This document shows positions 52,703-62,243 of a DNA stretch of 64,000 bases, in pieces. The notes under the pieces were generated by a model. The model searched no databases, was not told the DNA's origin, and was given only the letters and a program-made list of their open reading frames with translations. Position 1 is the stretch's first letter. The number at the start of each line of letters is the position of its first letter. This DNA is from Poritiphilus flavus (GTDB taxonomy: Bacteria > Bacteroidota > Bacteroidia > Flavobacteriales > Flavobacteriaceae), in NCBI RefSeq assembly GCF_009901585.1, contig NZ_WXYO01000001.1, forward strand, positions 558,001 through 622,000. The letters run 5' to 3'. Both the position numbers and the translations under genes were made by a program.

Positions 52703-53965
52703 ATGAAAATCCTTTTGGCCTCCATAGGTACCAGGGGAGATATGGAACCGTTCCTGGCGGTAGGCGAACTACTTCAAAAACGGGGACATGAGGTTGTTTG
52801 TTTGTTTCCCGAACACTTCCGCAGCCTTGCTGAAGCCTCGGGCTTTCGGTTTGGGTCTTTAGGTCCGGAATTCATAGACCTTTTAGAGAGTGATATCGGC
52901 AAAGCTGCCATGGGCGGAAGCGCCTCTGTATGGCAAAAGATCAAGGCCTACTCCAAAATGGCCAGGATCTTCGCCCCAATACGAAAAGAGCTGGTAAAAC
53001 GTCAGAAGGATTTCATCGAAACTGAAAAACCGGATCGTATTGTACATCATGCCAAAGCCCTTTACCCATTTTTCTGGGGTCAGGAAAACCCGGGGAAGAA
53101 TATTTTGGTACTGCCGGTACCCTATGTAATGCATCCTGTAAAAGATCAGGCGCATGTGATGTTCAACCGGGATTTAGGACCCTTCCTTAACAGGGCTACC
53201 TATGGCCTGGCCCGCTTCGGATTGCTCAAAGCGACCAAAAGTGATGCCAAGGGGCTGGTACCTGAATCCATGCTTGCCAACACTATGGTAAAAAAGATGC
53301 TGGACGAGACGCCGTCCATCTATACCATTTCTCCTTCTTTGTTTTCCCGGCCTTCCTATTGGCCTTCTCACGTACAGGTACTCGGTTATCACGAGCGAAA
53401 CAAGATCCTGAATTGGGAACCGGATGAAGCTTTACAGGCCTTCATGCAGAAACATCCCAAATTCGTGCTCGTTACTTTTGGAAGTATGATCAACCCTGCG
53501 CCTCAGAGGAAAACAGCGACCATTGTAAGGGCTCTTGAGAAGTATCAAATACCTGCACTGATCAACTGTGCAGAGGGTGGCCTGGAACCGCTTTCGGATT
53601 TCAATAGGGAGCTGATCCATTTTGTCCATGGCATTCCCTACGATTACATATTTCCCAGGACCTATGCGGTGGTACACCACGGAGGTTCGGGGACTTCGCA
53701 TATGGCTATGAAGTACGCTTGTGCCTCCATGATCATTCCTCATATCATTGATCAGTTCTTGTGGAATAAGATCCTGAGCGAAAAAGGGGTCGGACCGAAG
53801 GGTCCGTCAATAACCTCCCTTAATTCCAAAAACTTCGATCCTAAATTGTCAGACCTCTGGCAGAACAATGCTTACAAAGCAAAGGCAAAAGAACTAGCCG
53901 GACAGATGGCCTTGGAAAAATATGAAAATGAGTTAGCAGAAGCCATAGTAAACCAGACTGATTGA
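52703..53965 (+). CDS. Glycosyltransferase, GT1/UGT-like
   Basis: This 420-residue cytoplasmic GT-B enzyme starts with ILLASIGTRGDMEPFLAVGELLQKRGHEV, the acceptor half. The donor site is VVHHGGSGTSHMAMKYACASMIIPHIIDQFLWNKIL (about 325-365). These are the marks of sterol or macrolide-type UDP-glycosyltransferases, which glycosylate lipids or small molecules. Substrate unknown. It is 15 bases after the gamma-glutamyltransferase gene and converges with the MATE gene. Confidence 0.88.
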   Translation: MKILLASIGTRGDMEPFLAVGELLQKRGHEVVCLFPEHFRSLAEASGFRFGSLGPEFIDLLESDIGKAAMGGSASVWQKIKAYSKMARIFAPIRKELVKRQKDFIETEKPDRIVHHAKALYPFFWGQENPGKNILVLPVPYVMHPVKDQAHVMFNRDLGPFLNRATYGLARFGLLKATKSDAKGLVPESMLANTMVKKMLDETPSIYTISPSLFSRPSYWPSHVQVLGYHERNKILNWEPDEALQAFMQKHPKFVLVTFGSMINPAPQRKTATIVRALEKYQIPALINCAEGGLEPLSDFNRELIHFVHGIPYDYIFPRTYAVVHHGGSGTSHMAMKYACASMIIPHIIDQFLWNKILSEKGVGPKGPSITSLNSKNFDPKLSDLWQNNAYKAKAKELAGQMALEKYENELAEAIVNQTD

Positions 53966-53975
53966 TCGAATACTA

Positions 53976-55364
53976 TCAGGCTGTAGAAACAACGAGTTCC
54001 CGCTTAATTTCACGCCTCAGATAATACCCGGTCACGATAGTCGCCAATACATCGGCTATGGGAAAGGAGATCCATACCCCCAGTTCTCCCAAAAAGTTCG
54101 GAAGTATCAGAATGAGTGGGATAAAAAAGAACCCCTGCCTGGTAAGGGTAAGCAACAGGGCAGGAATTGCCTTGCCGATAGCCTGGAAATAAGCCGCTCC
54201 AATTAACTGCAGGGCGATAATGGGTGTAGCCGCAAAAACCCAACGCATTGCAGCAGGGGCATGTTCCAAAACAAAGGTGTTGGTCGCCAATTCTGCAGCG
54301 TCCATCCCCGGTCTATCACTTAAAAACAGGTTGGCAATCTCCGCAGGGAATACCATAAGGCCTATAAAGACCAGGGTTGCCATATAAGCGGCGTATCTGA
54401 TCGCGGTATTGATAGATTTTTGTACTCTTTGGTATTTTTTAGCCCCGTAATTGTAACCCGCTATGGGCAGGAACCCCTGGGTTACCCCGAAAACAGGGAA
54501 CAGGGCAAACATCAGCATCCTTCCGATAATAGCGTAAACCGCAACCATGGCCTCTCCTCCCAGGTTGAATAAAATATTGTTCATCAATAAATAGGTAACG
54601 CTCACCACGGCTTGCCGGGCCAGGGTCACAAAACCCAGCGCCCCAATTTCCTTTAGGATGGGTCTTTGCAATCCGAAGTGCAAGGGGCGAAGTTTTAACT
54701 CGGAATTCCTGGAAAGAAAGAACCAGAAGATATAGCCAAAACAGAGAAGGTAGCCAGCTGTAGTAGCCCAGGCTGCCCCATGCATACCCCAATCAAAAAC
54801 ATAAATAAAAAGGTAATCCAGGAAAAGGTTTCCAACCGATGGGATAATCATGGCGATCATGGCATTCTTAGGTTTCCCTTCTGCCCTGATGACTGTATTT
54901 CCCATCATACAAAGCGCCAGAAAGGGCACTCCGTATAACACAATGATGTAATATATCTTGGCCAGTTCAAATATGCCCCCCTTTCCACCAAAAGCCGGAA
55001 TTAGGGTATCTACAAAATAAAGGCCGAGAATTACCATGGAGACGGTCACCAGCAAGGTAAGGGTGATCTGGTTCCCAAAGGTTCGCAGGGCTTTTTCCTT
55101 GTTATCGGCTCCGAGGGCCCGGGAAATAATACTGCTTCCTCCAATTCCTATGGCCATCCCCAGAGCCGCGATAAAGAAAGAAACAGGCAGTACTACATTA
55201 ATGGCCGCAATGGCGATGGAACCTATCCAGTTCCCTACAAAGATAGAATCTACCAGTACGTTAATGCTCATTACAAGAATGCCGATTGAAGCCGGCACGG
55301 CTTGTTTAACGAGTAGTTTTCCGATAGGTTCAGTGCCTAATTGTTCCGCGGAGACTTTTGCCAT
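53976..55364 (-). CDS. MATE family efflux transporter
   Basis: This 462-residue membrane protein with 12 hydrophobic segments begins LGTEPIGKLLVKQAVPASIGILVMSI and contains FVGNWIGSIAIAAINVVLPVSFF and GVTQGFLPIAGYNYGAKKYQRVQKS, typical of MATE sodium- or proton-driven multidrug exporters. The N-terminal DSIFVG region is as expected. A perfect -7 box lies at 55397-55404. It is close to ferrochelatase, but no operon link is evident. Confidence 0.9.
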   Translation of the reverse strand: MAKVSAEQLGTEPIGKLLVKQAVPASIGILVMSINVLVDSIFVGNWIGSIAIAAINVVLPVSFFIAALGMAIGIGGSSIISRALGADNKEKALRTFGNQITLTLLVTVSMVILGLYFVDTLIPAFGGKGGIFELAKIYYIIVLYGVPFLALCMMGNTVIRAEGKPKNAMIAMIIPSVGNLFLDYLFIYVFDWGMHGAAWATTAGYLLCFGYIFWFFLSRNSELKLRPLHFGLQRPILKEIGALGFVTLARQAVVSVTYLLMNNILFNLGGEAMVAVYAIIGRMLMFALFPVFGVTQGFLPIAGYNYGAKKYQRVQKSINTAIRYAAYMATLVFIGLMVFPAEIANLFLSDRPGMDAAELATNTFVLEHAPAAMRWVFAATPIIALQLIGAAYFQAIGKAIPALLLTLTRQGFFFIPLILILPNFLGELGVWISFPIADVLATIVTGYYLRREIKRELVVSTA

Positions 55365-55396
55365 ATGGGGTTTTAGGGTAAGGCGAGGTTGCCGTG

Positions 55397-55404
55397 CAAA
55401 ACTA
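55397..55404 (-). promoter_or_regulatory. -7 box for the MATE transporter gene
   Basis: The minus strand reads TAGTTTTG, a perfect TAnnTTTG, 33-40 bases before the start. No upstream TTG at the usual distance. Confidence 0.3.
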
Positions 55405-55492
55405 ATCCTTTATTTGCTCTTTTTCCAGGCTTTGCCTCGCATTTGTCCTTAATTCCTTTATGTAATCCGAGGAAATGGAATAGCGGGCGATC

Positions 55493-56524
55493 TCAGACGG
55501 GTAAAACTTCTTTTTTGTTCCAGTCTTCAATCCATTCTACCATCAATTCCACCCAGGGATCACTATCGTTCAGACAGGGAATGTGTTTGTATTCCGCTCC
55601 CCCCGCTTCCTGGAATTGCTCCTTACCTTCCATGGCGATCTCTTCAAGGGTTTCCAGGCAGTCCGAAACAAAGGCCGGTGTTATGACAGCGAGGTTCTTT
55701 TTTCCTTCTTTGGCCAGACGTTCAAATTCATAATCCGTATAGGGTTTCAGCCAGGGGTCTCCTGCAAGTCTGGATTGAAACGAGGAGCTCACCTTATCAT
55801 CAGGGAGATTGAGAAAAGCCTTTACGCGTTCAGTAGTGTCATAACACTGATGGCGGTAGCAACTGTGATGGGCCACAGAGTTAGTCTGGCAACAGCTTCC
55901 GTCTATTTTACAGTGAAAGCTGGTGGGATCTGATTTTCTGATATGACGTTCCGGAATACCGTGATAAGAGAACAATATGTGGTCGTAATCGATGTCTTTC
56001 AGGCCAGAAGCAATGGCCTCCGAAAGCACCTTGATATATTTGTCATTCTTATAGAAGGCCGGGAGGGTGGTAATCCTGATTTCGGGAAACGAAGCCTTTT
56101 GTACTTCCATGGTCTTTACCACCACCGTTTCATAGGAACTCATGGCGTAATGAGGATATAAAGGTACCAAAAGCACCTCATCCACCCCTTTACCTTTCAG
56201 TTCCTGAAGGGCCTTTTTTATAGACATGGATCCATAACGCATCCCCAGTGCAACAGGCAAGGCTGTTTTAGACCGCACCTTTGTGGTAAACCTCTCTGAG
56301 ATCACAATAAGCGGGGAGCCTTCCTCCCACCAGATCTTGGAGTAGGCTTCTGCGGATCGCTTGGGCCTGGTTTGTAGAATAATTCCGCGGACCAAAAGTA
56401 TACGCAGCCACTTAGGCACGTCAATCACCCTTTCGTCCATTAAGAATTCATCCAGGTAAGGTTTTACGTCCTTAGGGGTAGGACTGTCAGGAGAACCCAA
56501 ATTCACTAGTAAAACTCCCTTCAT
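55493..56524 (-). CDS. hemH: Ferrochelatase
   Basis: This 343-residue enzyme inserts Fe2+ into protoporphyrin IX, the last step of heme synthesis. It has GVLLVNLGSPDSPTP at the start, the active-site SYHGIPERH with His188, HYAMSSYETV, and the C-terminal GPAFVSDCLETLEEI-like segment (here TPAFVSDCLETLEEI). It lacks the CxC cluster-binding tail of eukaryotic forms. Its neighbours are unrelated, so it is not in a hem operon. Confidence 0.94.
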   Translation of the reverse strand: MKGVLLVNLGSPDSPTPKDVKPYLDEFLMDERVIDVPKWLRILLVRGIILQTRPKRSAEAYSKIWWEEGSPLIVISERFTTKVRSKTALPVALGMRYGSMSIKKALQELKGKGVDEVLLVPLYPHYAMSSYETVVVKTMEVQKASFPEIRITTLPAFYKNDKYIKVLSEAIASGLKDIDYDHILFSYHGIPERHIRKSDPTSFHCKIDGSCCQTNSVAHHSCYRHQCYDTTERVKAFLNLPDDKVSSSFQSRLAGDPWLKPYTDYEFERLAKEGKKNLAVITPAFVSDCLETLEEIAMEGKEQFQEAGGAEYKHIPCLNDSDPWVELMVEWIEDWNKKEVLPV

Positions 56525-56738
56525 AGCGTTGTAATTTTAGCAGCGCTAAAATACGACAAGCAAGGAAATTCCGTTAGGATAATGCAAATTGTTTTTCGAA
56601 TGTACCTATAAAGGAATCTTATGATTTTGACTAACGGGAATCATTTTGAGAAGCTTAACATAATTTCCTGTTAATTCATCTAAAGCATTTTGAACTGCCC
56701 GTTTTTTTGGGCAACTTAGTCTTAAATCTTTAGCGGAC

Positions 56739-59700
56739 ATGCGCATTTTTGTTGTTTTCATATTCTTTTTTTCAGGCTTTGTGCTCAGCGCCCAGGAGAA
56801 GAACAGTTTGCTATGGGAGATTTCCGGTAATGGACTTGACAAGAGTTCTTATCTCTACGGAACCATGCACGTGAGTAAGAAGATTGCCTTTCGTTTAGAC
56901 GATGTGTTCTACGAAGCACTGGATCAAAGTGATATGGTTGCCCTGGAATCTGATCCGGCCACCTGGTTGGAAAGCGACCTGAACAATGGCTTTATGGGAT
57001 ACCAGAATAACGGCGGAGTTTCAGCAGGCTTTTATACCAGAGCGTTTAGCGTAAGAGCACCTACCAAAGAACAACTTGCCAGTTATCTCGCTTTTGAGGA
57101 CGGCATGCTCAATAATATACTTTATCGTACCAATGAGTATTCCCAAAACTTCGAAGAAGAGACCTACCTGGATATGTTCATATATCAGGCCGGTGCCAAG
57201 TTTGAAAAGCCCATTGTTGCGCTTGAAGATCTTGAAGAAGCTACAGCCCTGGTGGGGCGGGCCAGTATGAATGCTGTGAAGCCCAAACCGGATGAATGGT
57301 TGCAGAAGCGCATGAAAAGGCAAGACCTGATGCTGCTAATGCAGGACGCCTACCGGGAGAGGAATATCAACCTTCTGGACTCCATAGACCGGGCCATGTA
57401 TACGGATCACTATTTGGAGAACATGCTGTATATCAGGAACAGGAATATGGCCCACAGCCTGGATTCTGTTATGCGCCATGGAAAGGTTTTTGCCGGAATC
57501 GGTGCTGCACATTTACCGGGGGAGCAGGGTGTTATTTCCTTACTTCGGGATAAGGGCTATACGGTAAAGCCACTGATCTCCCGTTCCACCTCCAGAGGAT
57601 TGCAACTCAAGACTAAATTTGAAAAGAAGCGAAAGAGCAACGCCTATCTCCCTCAGGGGCCGGACGATGACTTTTTTACCATAGGCCTTCCTGAAAAGCT
57701 ATACCCTGTATCGGAATTTTGGGCTACTACATACATTGCTCCCGACCTGGCAAATGGCAGTTATTTGATCGTAAACAGGATACCCACATATGCCTATTTA
57801 AAAAAGGATGGGATACGAACTTTGGCAGAGATAGACGCCTTGCTTTTTGAGAATATACCGGGTAAGATCCTGGACAAGAAAAGGATACAAAAAGGTCCTT
57901 TTGAAGGGCTGGATATTCGAAATCAACTTAAGAACGGAGATCATCAGCGCTATCAAATTTTTATCACTCCCCTGGAGATACTCATTTTTAAGATGGGGGG
58001 AGAAGGGGATTTCGTCAAAGTAAGTTCGGATACCATTTTCAACAGTCTGAAATTCAAAAATGAACCTGCGAAAAAGCTTTCCTTAAGTTCCGGGTTTAAG
58101 GATTTCAGTATCAGGCTGCCTTCTCTTTACAGTTTTAAGAACAGGTTCCGTTCCGGTAAGCGGAATTTGGAAGCCTATGACTCACTGACGGATACTTATT
58201 ATTTCCTGAGGCGAGCGACCTTGAACGATTTTTCTTTTATAGAGGAAGATACTTTTGAACTTAAGCATATTCAAAAGCGCTTCCTGCAGGACCTTAAAAT
58301 AAAGCCTTCTAAGGAAAGTTTCGTCGAGGACGGTTTCGTTTCGACCAGCAAGTTGGATCCCAAATCCAGGAAATCACTTCATCTAAATACTGTTTTCAGG
58401 AGGGGAGATTATTATTTAATGGGAGTTTTGACAGAAGATCCGGAGGAAGCCTCCAGCTATTTCAGTTCCTTCAAATTAAACGATCCAAGCTATTCCAAGG
58501 CCTTTGAGAAGATCAGGGATACCGCCCTCTTCTTCACAACCGTTTCCCCGGTTGAACCGCCCAAATTCGTTGAAAGCAGTAATAATTACTATCAGGGAAG
58601 GTCTAAACCCAAGCCCTATGACGCTTATACCAAAAAGACGCGTTATACCAACAAAAATGATGAATCCATTGCGGTAGAACTGACAAAGTCTCACGATTTT
58701 TTGATGTTCAAAACCATCGATTCCGTATGGGCACTTCGGAAAAAACAATACGCGAAAAAGAAGCTATGCATTCAGGAAGAGTGCACCGCTAAACCATCGG
58801 ATGGATTGTATGAATTACAACTTACCCTTACTGATACTGCCAGTACCAGGGGCATACTGGTAAAGAATGTGCTTAAGGGAGGTTTGCTTTACGAGCTTAA
58901 AGCCGTTATTGATACCGTACAACAGCCCAGTAGATTTGTTTCGGAGTTCTTTTCGAATTTTAAACCATTGGATACCCTTATTGGGCGTGATATTTTGGAG
59001 GATAAAACACAGGATTTCTTTACCGCTTTACGGGAGAATGACAGTATAGCAAGTAAAGGCTATCGCTTTTTGCGGTTTGACGAATCACATATAGATTCGT
59101 TGACCCATTATATCGAGAATTTTGATTTCCCTTCAGATAAAAAGCACATCCGGTCCCACCTGATCCAAAGACTTGGTAAGATTGAAGACCCCAGGGTTGT
59201 TTCATTTTTTAGGAACTACTATGCCAATTCGTATGATAATTCCACGGCTCAGGCCAAGATCTTGCAGTCTGTTGCAAATTCACAGGACGAGGAATCTACA
59301 GAATTACTTCTGAACCTTCTCACCCAGGATTTACCGTTGGTTTCCAAATCCCTGGAGATCCAGAAGATCTTCAGTCCTTATAGGGACAGCCTGCAGCTGG
59401 CCAGGAAGCTTTTCCCTGAAATCCTGGACTATGGAAGCATCCCGGAATATAAATCCCCGGTCTTCTCCCTGCTGGCTTCATTGAAATCAGAAGGTTTGCT
59501 TAAACCTAAAGTCTATAAAAAATATAAGAAGCAGATCCTTAACGACGCGAGGATACAGCTCAAAAGACAGTTGGGAAGCTATAATTCGGACGAGAACAAA
59601 AGGGTTAGCTATAACAGGGCAAACAGCAAACAAAACCTTATTCTCCGGGATTATGCCACACTACTATTCCCATTCCGTAACGAAAAGCATGTGCGACAGT

Positions 59701-60260
59701 TCTTTGACAAACTCTTACTGTTAAAAGATCCTGAAATTCAATGCACCTATGCTGTATTGCTTGCAGAAAACGGAGAGCAGATCCCTCAAAAGCTTCTTAA
59801 CGGTCTGGCGGCAGACATAAACAGTCGCGCCAAGTTGTACGACGGTCTGGAAAGTATCGATAAGTCCACGCTATTCCCTTCCTCTTATGCTTCTCAACAG
59901 TTTATGGCCGAGAGCGCTCTATTCAAAAAGAGAAAATTTAGCGAGACCAGGGACAGTCTGAAATTCCTTGAAAAGCGCCCCATAATGTATCGCGGCGACA
60001 AGTACAATGGCTATTACTTCATCTTGCGAAACAAACAGAACAAGAATGAGAATGGAAAAATATACCTTGTGGTATATGAGCAGAGAAAACCATTGAGCAC
60101 CAAGCCCTTTTACCAGAGCAAAGGCCTAAGAATAGAGGATACGGATACGGAGGAGGAAACCATAGGTTACGCCCAGGAGGCTTTTATTCTTAAAGACCGA
60201 AAGCGCGCCATGGTATACCGACCAGATCGCTATCAGGGCTACGGACACTACGGTTATTGA
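56739..60260 (+). CDS. Very long TraB/GumN-domain protein
   Basis: This 1173-residue exported protein has a signal peptide (1-18). Residues about 20-285 are the TraB/GumN domain (LWEISGNGLDKSSYLYGTMHVS and KVFAGIGAAHLPGEQGVISLLRDKGY). The remaining 890 residues are of unknown type, with beta-rich repeats in the middle and a helical segment (about 740-970) with HEAT-like LLNLLTQDL... patterns near the end. Typical GumN proteins have about 300 residues. It is alone upstream of a DUF1460 gene, 46 bases away. Confidence 0.82.
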   Translation: MRIFVVFIFFFSGFVLSAQEKNSLLWEISGNGLDKSSYLYGTMHVSKKIAFRLDDVFYEALDQSDMVALESDPATWLESDLNNGFMGYQNNGGVSAGFYTRAFSVRAPTKEQLASYLAFEDGMLNNILYRTNEYSQNFEEETYLDMFIYQAGAKFEKPIVALEDLEEATALVGRASMNAVKPKPDEWLQKRMKRQDLMLLMQDAYRERNINLLDSIDRAMYTDHYLENMLYIRNRNMAHSLDSVMRHGKVFAGIGAAHLPGEQGVISLLRDKGYTVKPLISRSTSRGLQLKTKFEKKRKSNAYLPQGPDDDFFTIGLPEKLYPVSEFWATTYIAPDLANGSYLIVNRIPTYAYLKKDGIRTLAEIDALLFENIPGKILDKKRIQKGPFEGLDIRNQLKNGDHQRYQIFITPLEILIFKMGGEGDFVKVSSDTIFNSLKFKNEPAKKLSLSSGFKDFSIRLPSLYSFKNRFRSGKRNLEAYDSLTDTYYFLRRATLNDFSFIEEDTFELKHIQKRFLQDLKIKPSKESFVEDGFVSTSKLDPKSRKSLHLNTVFRRGDYYLMGVLTEDPEEASSYFSSFKLNDPSYSKAFEKIRDTALFFTTVSPVEPPKFVESSNNYYQGRSKPKPYDAYTKKTRYTNKNDESIAVELTKSHDFLMFKTIDSVWALRKKQYAKKKLCIQEECTAKPSDGLYELQLTLTDTASTRGILVKNVLKGGLLYELKAVIDTVQQPSRFVSEFFSNFKPLDTLIGRDILEDKTQDFFTALRENDSIASKGYRFLRFDESHIDSLTHYIENFDFPSDKKHIRSHLIQRLGKIEDPRVVSFFRNYYANSYDNSTAQAKILQSVANSQDEESTELLLNLLTQDLPLVSKSLEIQKIFSPYRDSLQLARKLFPEILDYGSIPEYKSPVFSLLASLKSEGLLKPKVYKKYKKQILNDARIQLKRQLGSYNSDENKRVSYNRANSKQNLILRDYATLLFPFRNEKHVRQFFDKLLLLKDPEIQCTYAVLLAENGEQIPQKLLNGLAADINSRAKLYDGLESIDKSTLFPSSYASQQFMAESALFKKRKFSETRDSLKFLEKRPIMYRGDKYNGYYFILRNKQNKNENGKIYLVVYEQRKPLSTKPFYQSKGLRIEDTDTEEETIGYAQEAFILKDRKRAMVYRPDRYQGYGHYGY

Positions 60261-60306
60261 ATTACTGCTAAATAATTCCCTATTTTTAAGCAAAACTTCT
60301 ATTTCG

Positions 60307-61146
60307 GTGAAAATTAAGCTTGCCATATTATTCATTTGCTGCACAGTATCTGCCTGCCTGGCCCAGGATATTATTTGTTCTGCCAAAGACAAAGAAGCCT
60401 TTCATAAGAAGATAGGGGAATTAGAATCTGTGGAGATCAAAAAAGCAGGTGAGAACATGGTAGCAATAGGCAAGACCTTTCTGGGCACGCCTTATGTAGC
60501 CAAGACCCTTGAGATTGGCGAGGTGGAATCCCTGGTGGTCAATCTTCACGGATTGGATTGCACTACTTATGTTGAGAATGTCCTTGCTTTCAGTCTCATA
60601 ATGCGTACCAAAAATCCGGATTTTGATTCCTTTGTAGCCACACTGGAGAAGATACGATATAGGGATGGAGAATTGGATGGCTATGGTTCCAGGTTGCATT
60701 ATTTTACAGAATGGATCGCCAATAACGAACAGAAAGGCCTGATGAAGGATGTAACTGCAGAACTTGGCGGGCAGCCTTTGCAGAAAGAGATCAACTTTAT
60801 GAGTACCCATCGGGATCTTTACCCCTTTCTTAAAAGTGACTCGAATTTCGATAAGATCGTAGGGGCGGAAAAAGGGTTAAACAGCAGGTCAATTTGCGTT
60901 TTATCGCAAGATCAGATCGCCACCCAGGAATCTTTGATCAAATCCGGGGATATCATCGCATTGGCTACTTCAATTGCAGGCTTGGATGTTACTCATACCG
61001 GTATTGCCACCCGGGAGGCCGACGGACGTATCCATCTACTACATGCTTCTTCTTCCGGACAGGTGGAGGTATCTGAATTACCACTGGTAGACTATCTCAA
61101 AAAGATCAGTAAGAATACGGGAATAATTGTCGCCAGGCCTTTATAG
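60307..61146 (+). CDS. DUF1460 (NlpC/P60-like) exported protein
   Basis: This 279-residue protein uses a GTG start, chosen because it begins a clean signal peptide (VKIKLAILFICCTVSACLAQ). It shows the DUF1460 blocks: LGTPYVAKTLE, LHGLDCTTYVENVLAF with the likely catalytic Cys, RYRDGELDGYGSRLHYFTEWIANN, and HTGIA with His near 230. Such proteins are N-acetylmuramoyl-L-alanine amidase-like peptidoglycan enzymes. It probably shares a transcript with the TraB/GumN gene. Confidence 0.86.
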   Translation: MKIKLAILFICCTVSACLAQDIICSAKDKEAFHKKIGELESVEIKKAGENMVAIGKTFLGTPYVAKTLEIGEVESLVVNLHGLDCTTYVENVLAFSLIMRTKNPDFDSFVATLEKIRYRDGELDGYGSRLHYFTEWIANNEQKGLMKDVTAELGGQPLQKEINFMSTHRDLYPFLKSDSNFDKIVGAEKGLNSRSICVLSQDQIATQESLIKSGDIIALATSIAGLDVTHTGIATREADGRIHLLHASSSGQVEVSELPLVDYLKKISKNTGIIVARPL

Positions 61147-61152
61147 GCAGTA

Positions 61153-62040
61153 CTAGCCGTTAAGTGACATCAAATACTTCTTGGGGGTAGTGCCGTACTT
61201 TTTCTTGAATGCAGCAATAAAATGACTGGAAGTGCTGTAACCCACCCTAAGTCCTACTTCATTGACGTTATAGGTATTGGACTCCAACATTTTTCTCGCC
61301 ATTTCCATCTTGTAGTCAAAAAGAAAACTATAAACGGAATCCCCATATATCTGTTTGAAACCTTCCTTTAACTTCTTTAGAGGTAAACCGATCTCCTTGG
61401 CCAGTTCATTGAGGGTAGGAGGTTCTGCCATACGGTTGATTATGATCTCCTTCGCCTTTCGAATTCTGTTGACATTATCTTCGTCTGCCAGGTACGGGCA
61501 CTGTTCCATATCCGCATCTTCACTGTGATTGAAGTAGAGCGATATCAGTTCATAAACTTTGCCCTTTACGTATAATTCCTGTATGGAACTATGTATGTTA
61601 TTGTTCATGATCTGACTCAGAATGACGGCAATCGAAGGCGAAATATGTTCCTGGGAATAGTACTTCTTGTCCTTGTTCTCCAAGGTTAGAAAGTGAATAT
61701 GATCAGCCTCCCTGGAAAACAGTGAATGAAACTTGCGAATGCTCATAATAATACTGACCATCCAGGTATTCGGAGCTACCTCAGCCTCCAGAGGTAAGTC
61801 TGCCTGGGTGTTATAGAGTAAGAGGGAATTCTCCTCCGGAACGTCCAGGGCATACCTGCCCTCGTTAAATATAAATTTGAGATTCCCTTTGGAACAAAAG
61901 TGGAATTGAATAAAGGAACGGTCTATAAACCGATTGACCTTAAAAGCCCTGGCGGCATCGTTTTGCGCCTTCAACACTACGAAACCTTCCTCAATCTTTA
62001 GTTCATCTAAAGAACCTTTGGCGACACTTTCAACTTGCAT
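61153..62040 (-). CDS. AraC family regulator (PchR-like)
   Basis: This 295-residue protein has an N-terminal ligand domain (about 20-180) and a C-terminal double helix-turn-helix: TLNELAKEIGLPLKKLKEGFKQIYG and NVNEVGLRVGYSTSSHFIAAFKKKYGTTPKKY. The overall form resembles PchR-type regulators that sense iron chelates. It is divergent from hemA. The TATTTAGA palindrome at 62064-62084 lies in its leader, suggesting iron-linked control. Confidence 0.86.
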   Translation of the reverse strand: MQVESVAKGSLDELKIEEGFVVLKAQNDAARAFKVNRFIDRSFIQFHFCSKGNLKFIFNEGRYALDVPEENSLLLYNTQADLPLEAEVAPNTWMVSIIMSIRKFHSLFSREADHIHFLTLENKDKKYYSQEHISPSIAVILSQIMNNNIHSSIQELYVKGKVYELISLYFNHSEDADMEQCPYLADEDNVNRIRKAKEIIINRMAEPPTLNELAKEIGLPLKKLKEGFKQIYGDSVYSFLFDYKMEMARKMLESNTYNVNEVGLRVGYSTSSHFIAAFKKKYGTTPKKYLMSLNG

Positions 62041-62063
62041 AAAAATTGGATATTGACGTCTTT

Positions 62064-62084
62064 TATTTAGATTTGTTCTAAATA
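62064..62084. promoter_or_regulatory. TATTTAGA-N5-TCTAAATA palindrome, possible iron operator
   Basis: Two perfect 8-base arms (62064-62071, 62077-62084) flank TTTGT. The site is 24-44 bases before the AraC regulator start and in the divergent hemA region. It resembles iron-responsive operators of the Fur or DtxR type in general form, which would fit its neighbours; this was not verified. Confidence 0.5.
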
Positions 62085-62112
62085 GATTAGCTCAAAAACG
62101 CTATATTTCCTA

Positions 62113-62120
62113 CAAAAATA
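62113..62120 (-). promoter_or_regulatory. -7 box for the AraC regulator gene
   Basis: The minus strand reads TATTTTTG, a perfect match. It lies 73-80 bases before the start codon, so the palindrome at 62064-62084 would fall in the transcribed leader. No TTG at the expected distance. Confidence 0.35.
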
Positions 62121-62215
62121 GCAATTTTATTCCGGAAAACCGGCTTGACTGCTGCCCTAAACCTATTTCGGCATATTTTGTTCCTCTAGCGTTATTTTTA
62201 ATGAAGGCAGGCGTG

Positions 62216-62223
62216 TATTTTTG
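62216..62223 (+). promoter_or_regulatory. -7 box for hemA
   Basis: TATTTTTG is a perfect TAnnTTTG, 21-28 bases before the hemA ATG. No TTG lies at 17-23 bases upstream. Confidence 0.4.
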
Positions 62224-62243
62224 TTTCCGATCTAATTTAGGGA

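Noticed and set aside
56606-56842. 78-residue open frame on the minus strand
   Set aside because: It overlaps the start and signal peptide of the TraB/GumN gene and has no recognisable protein features; a shadow.
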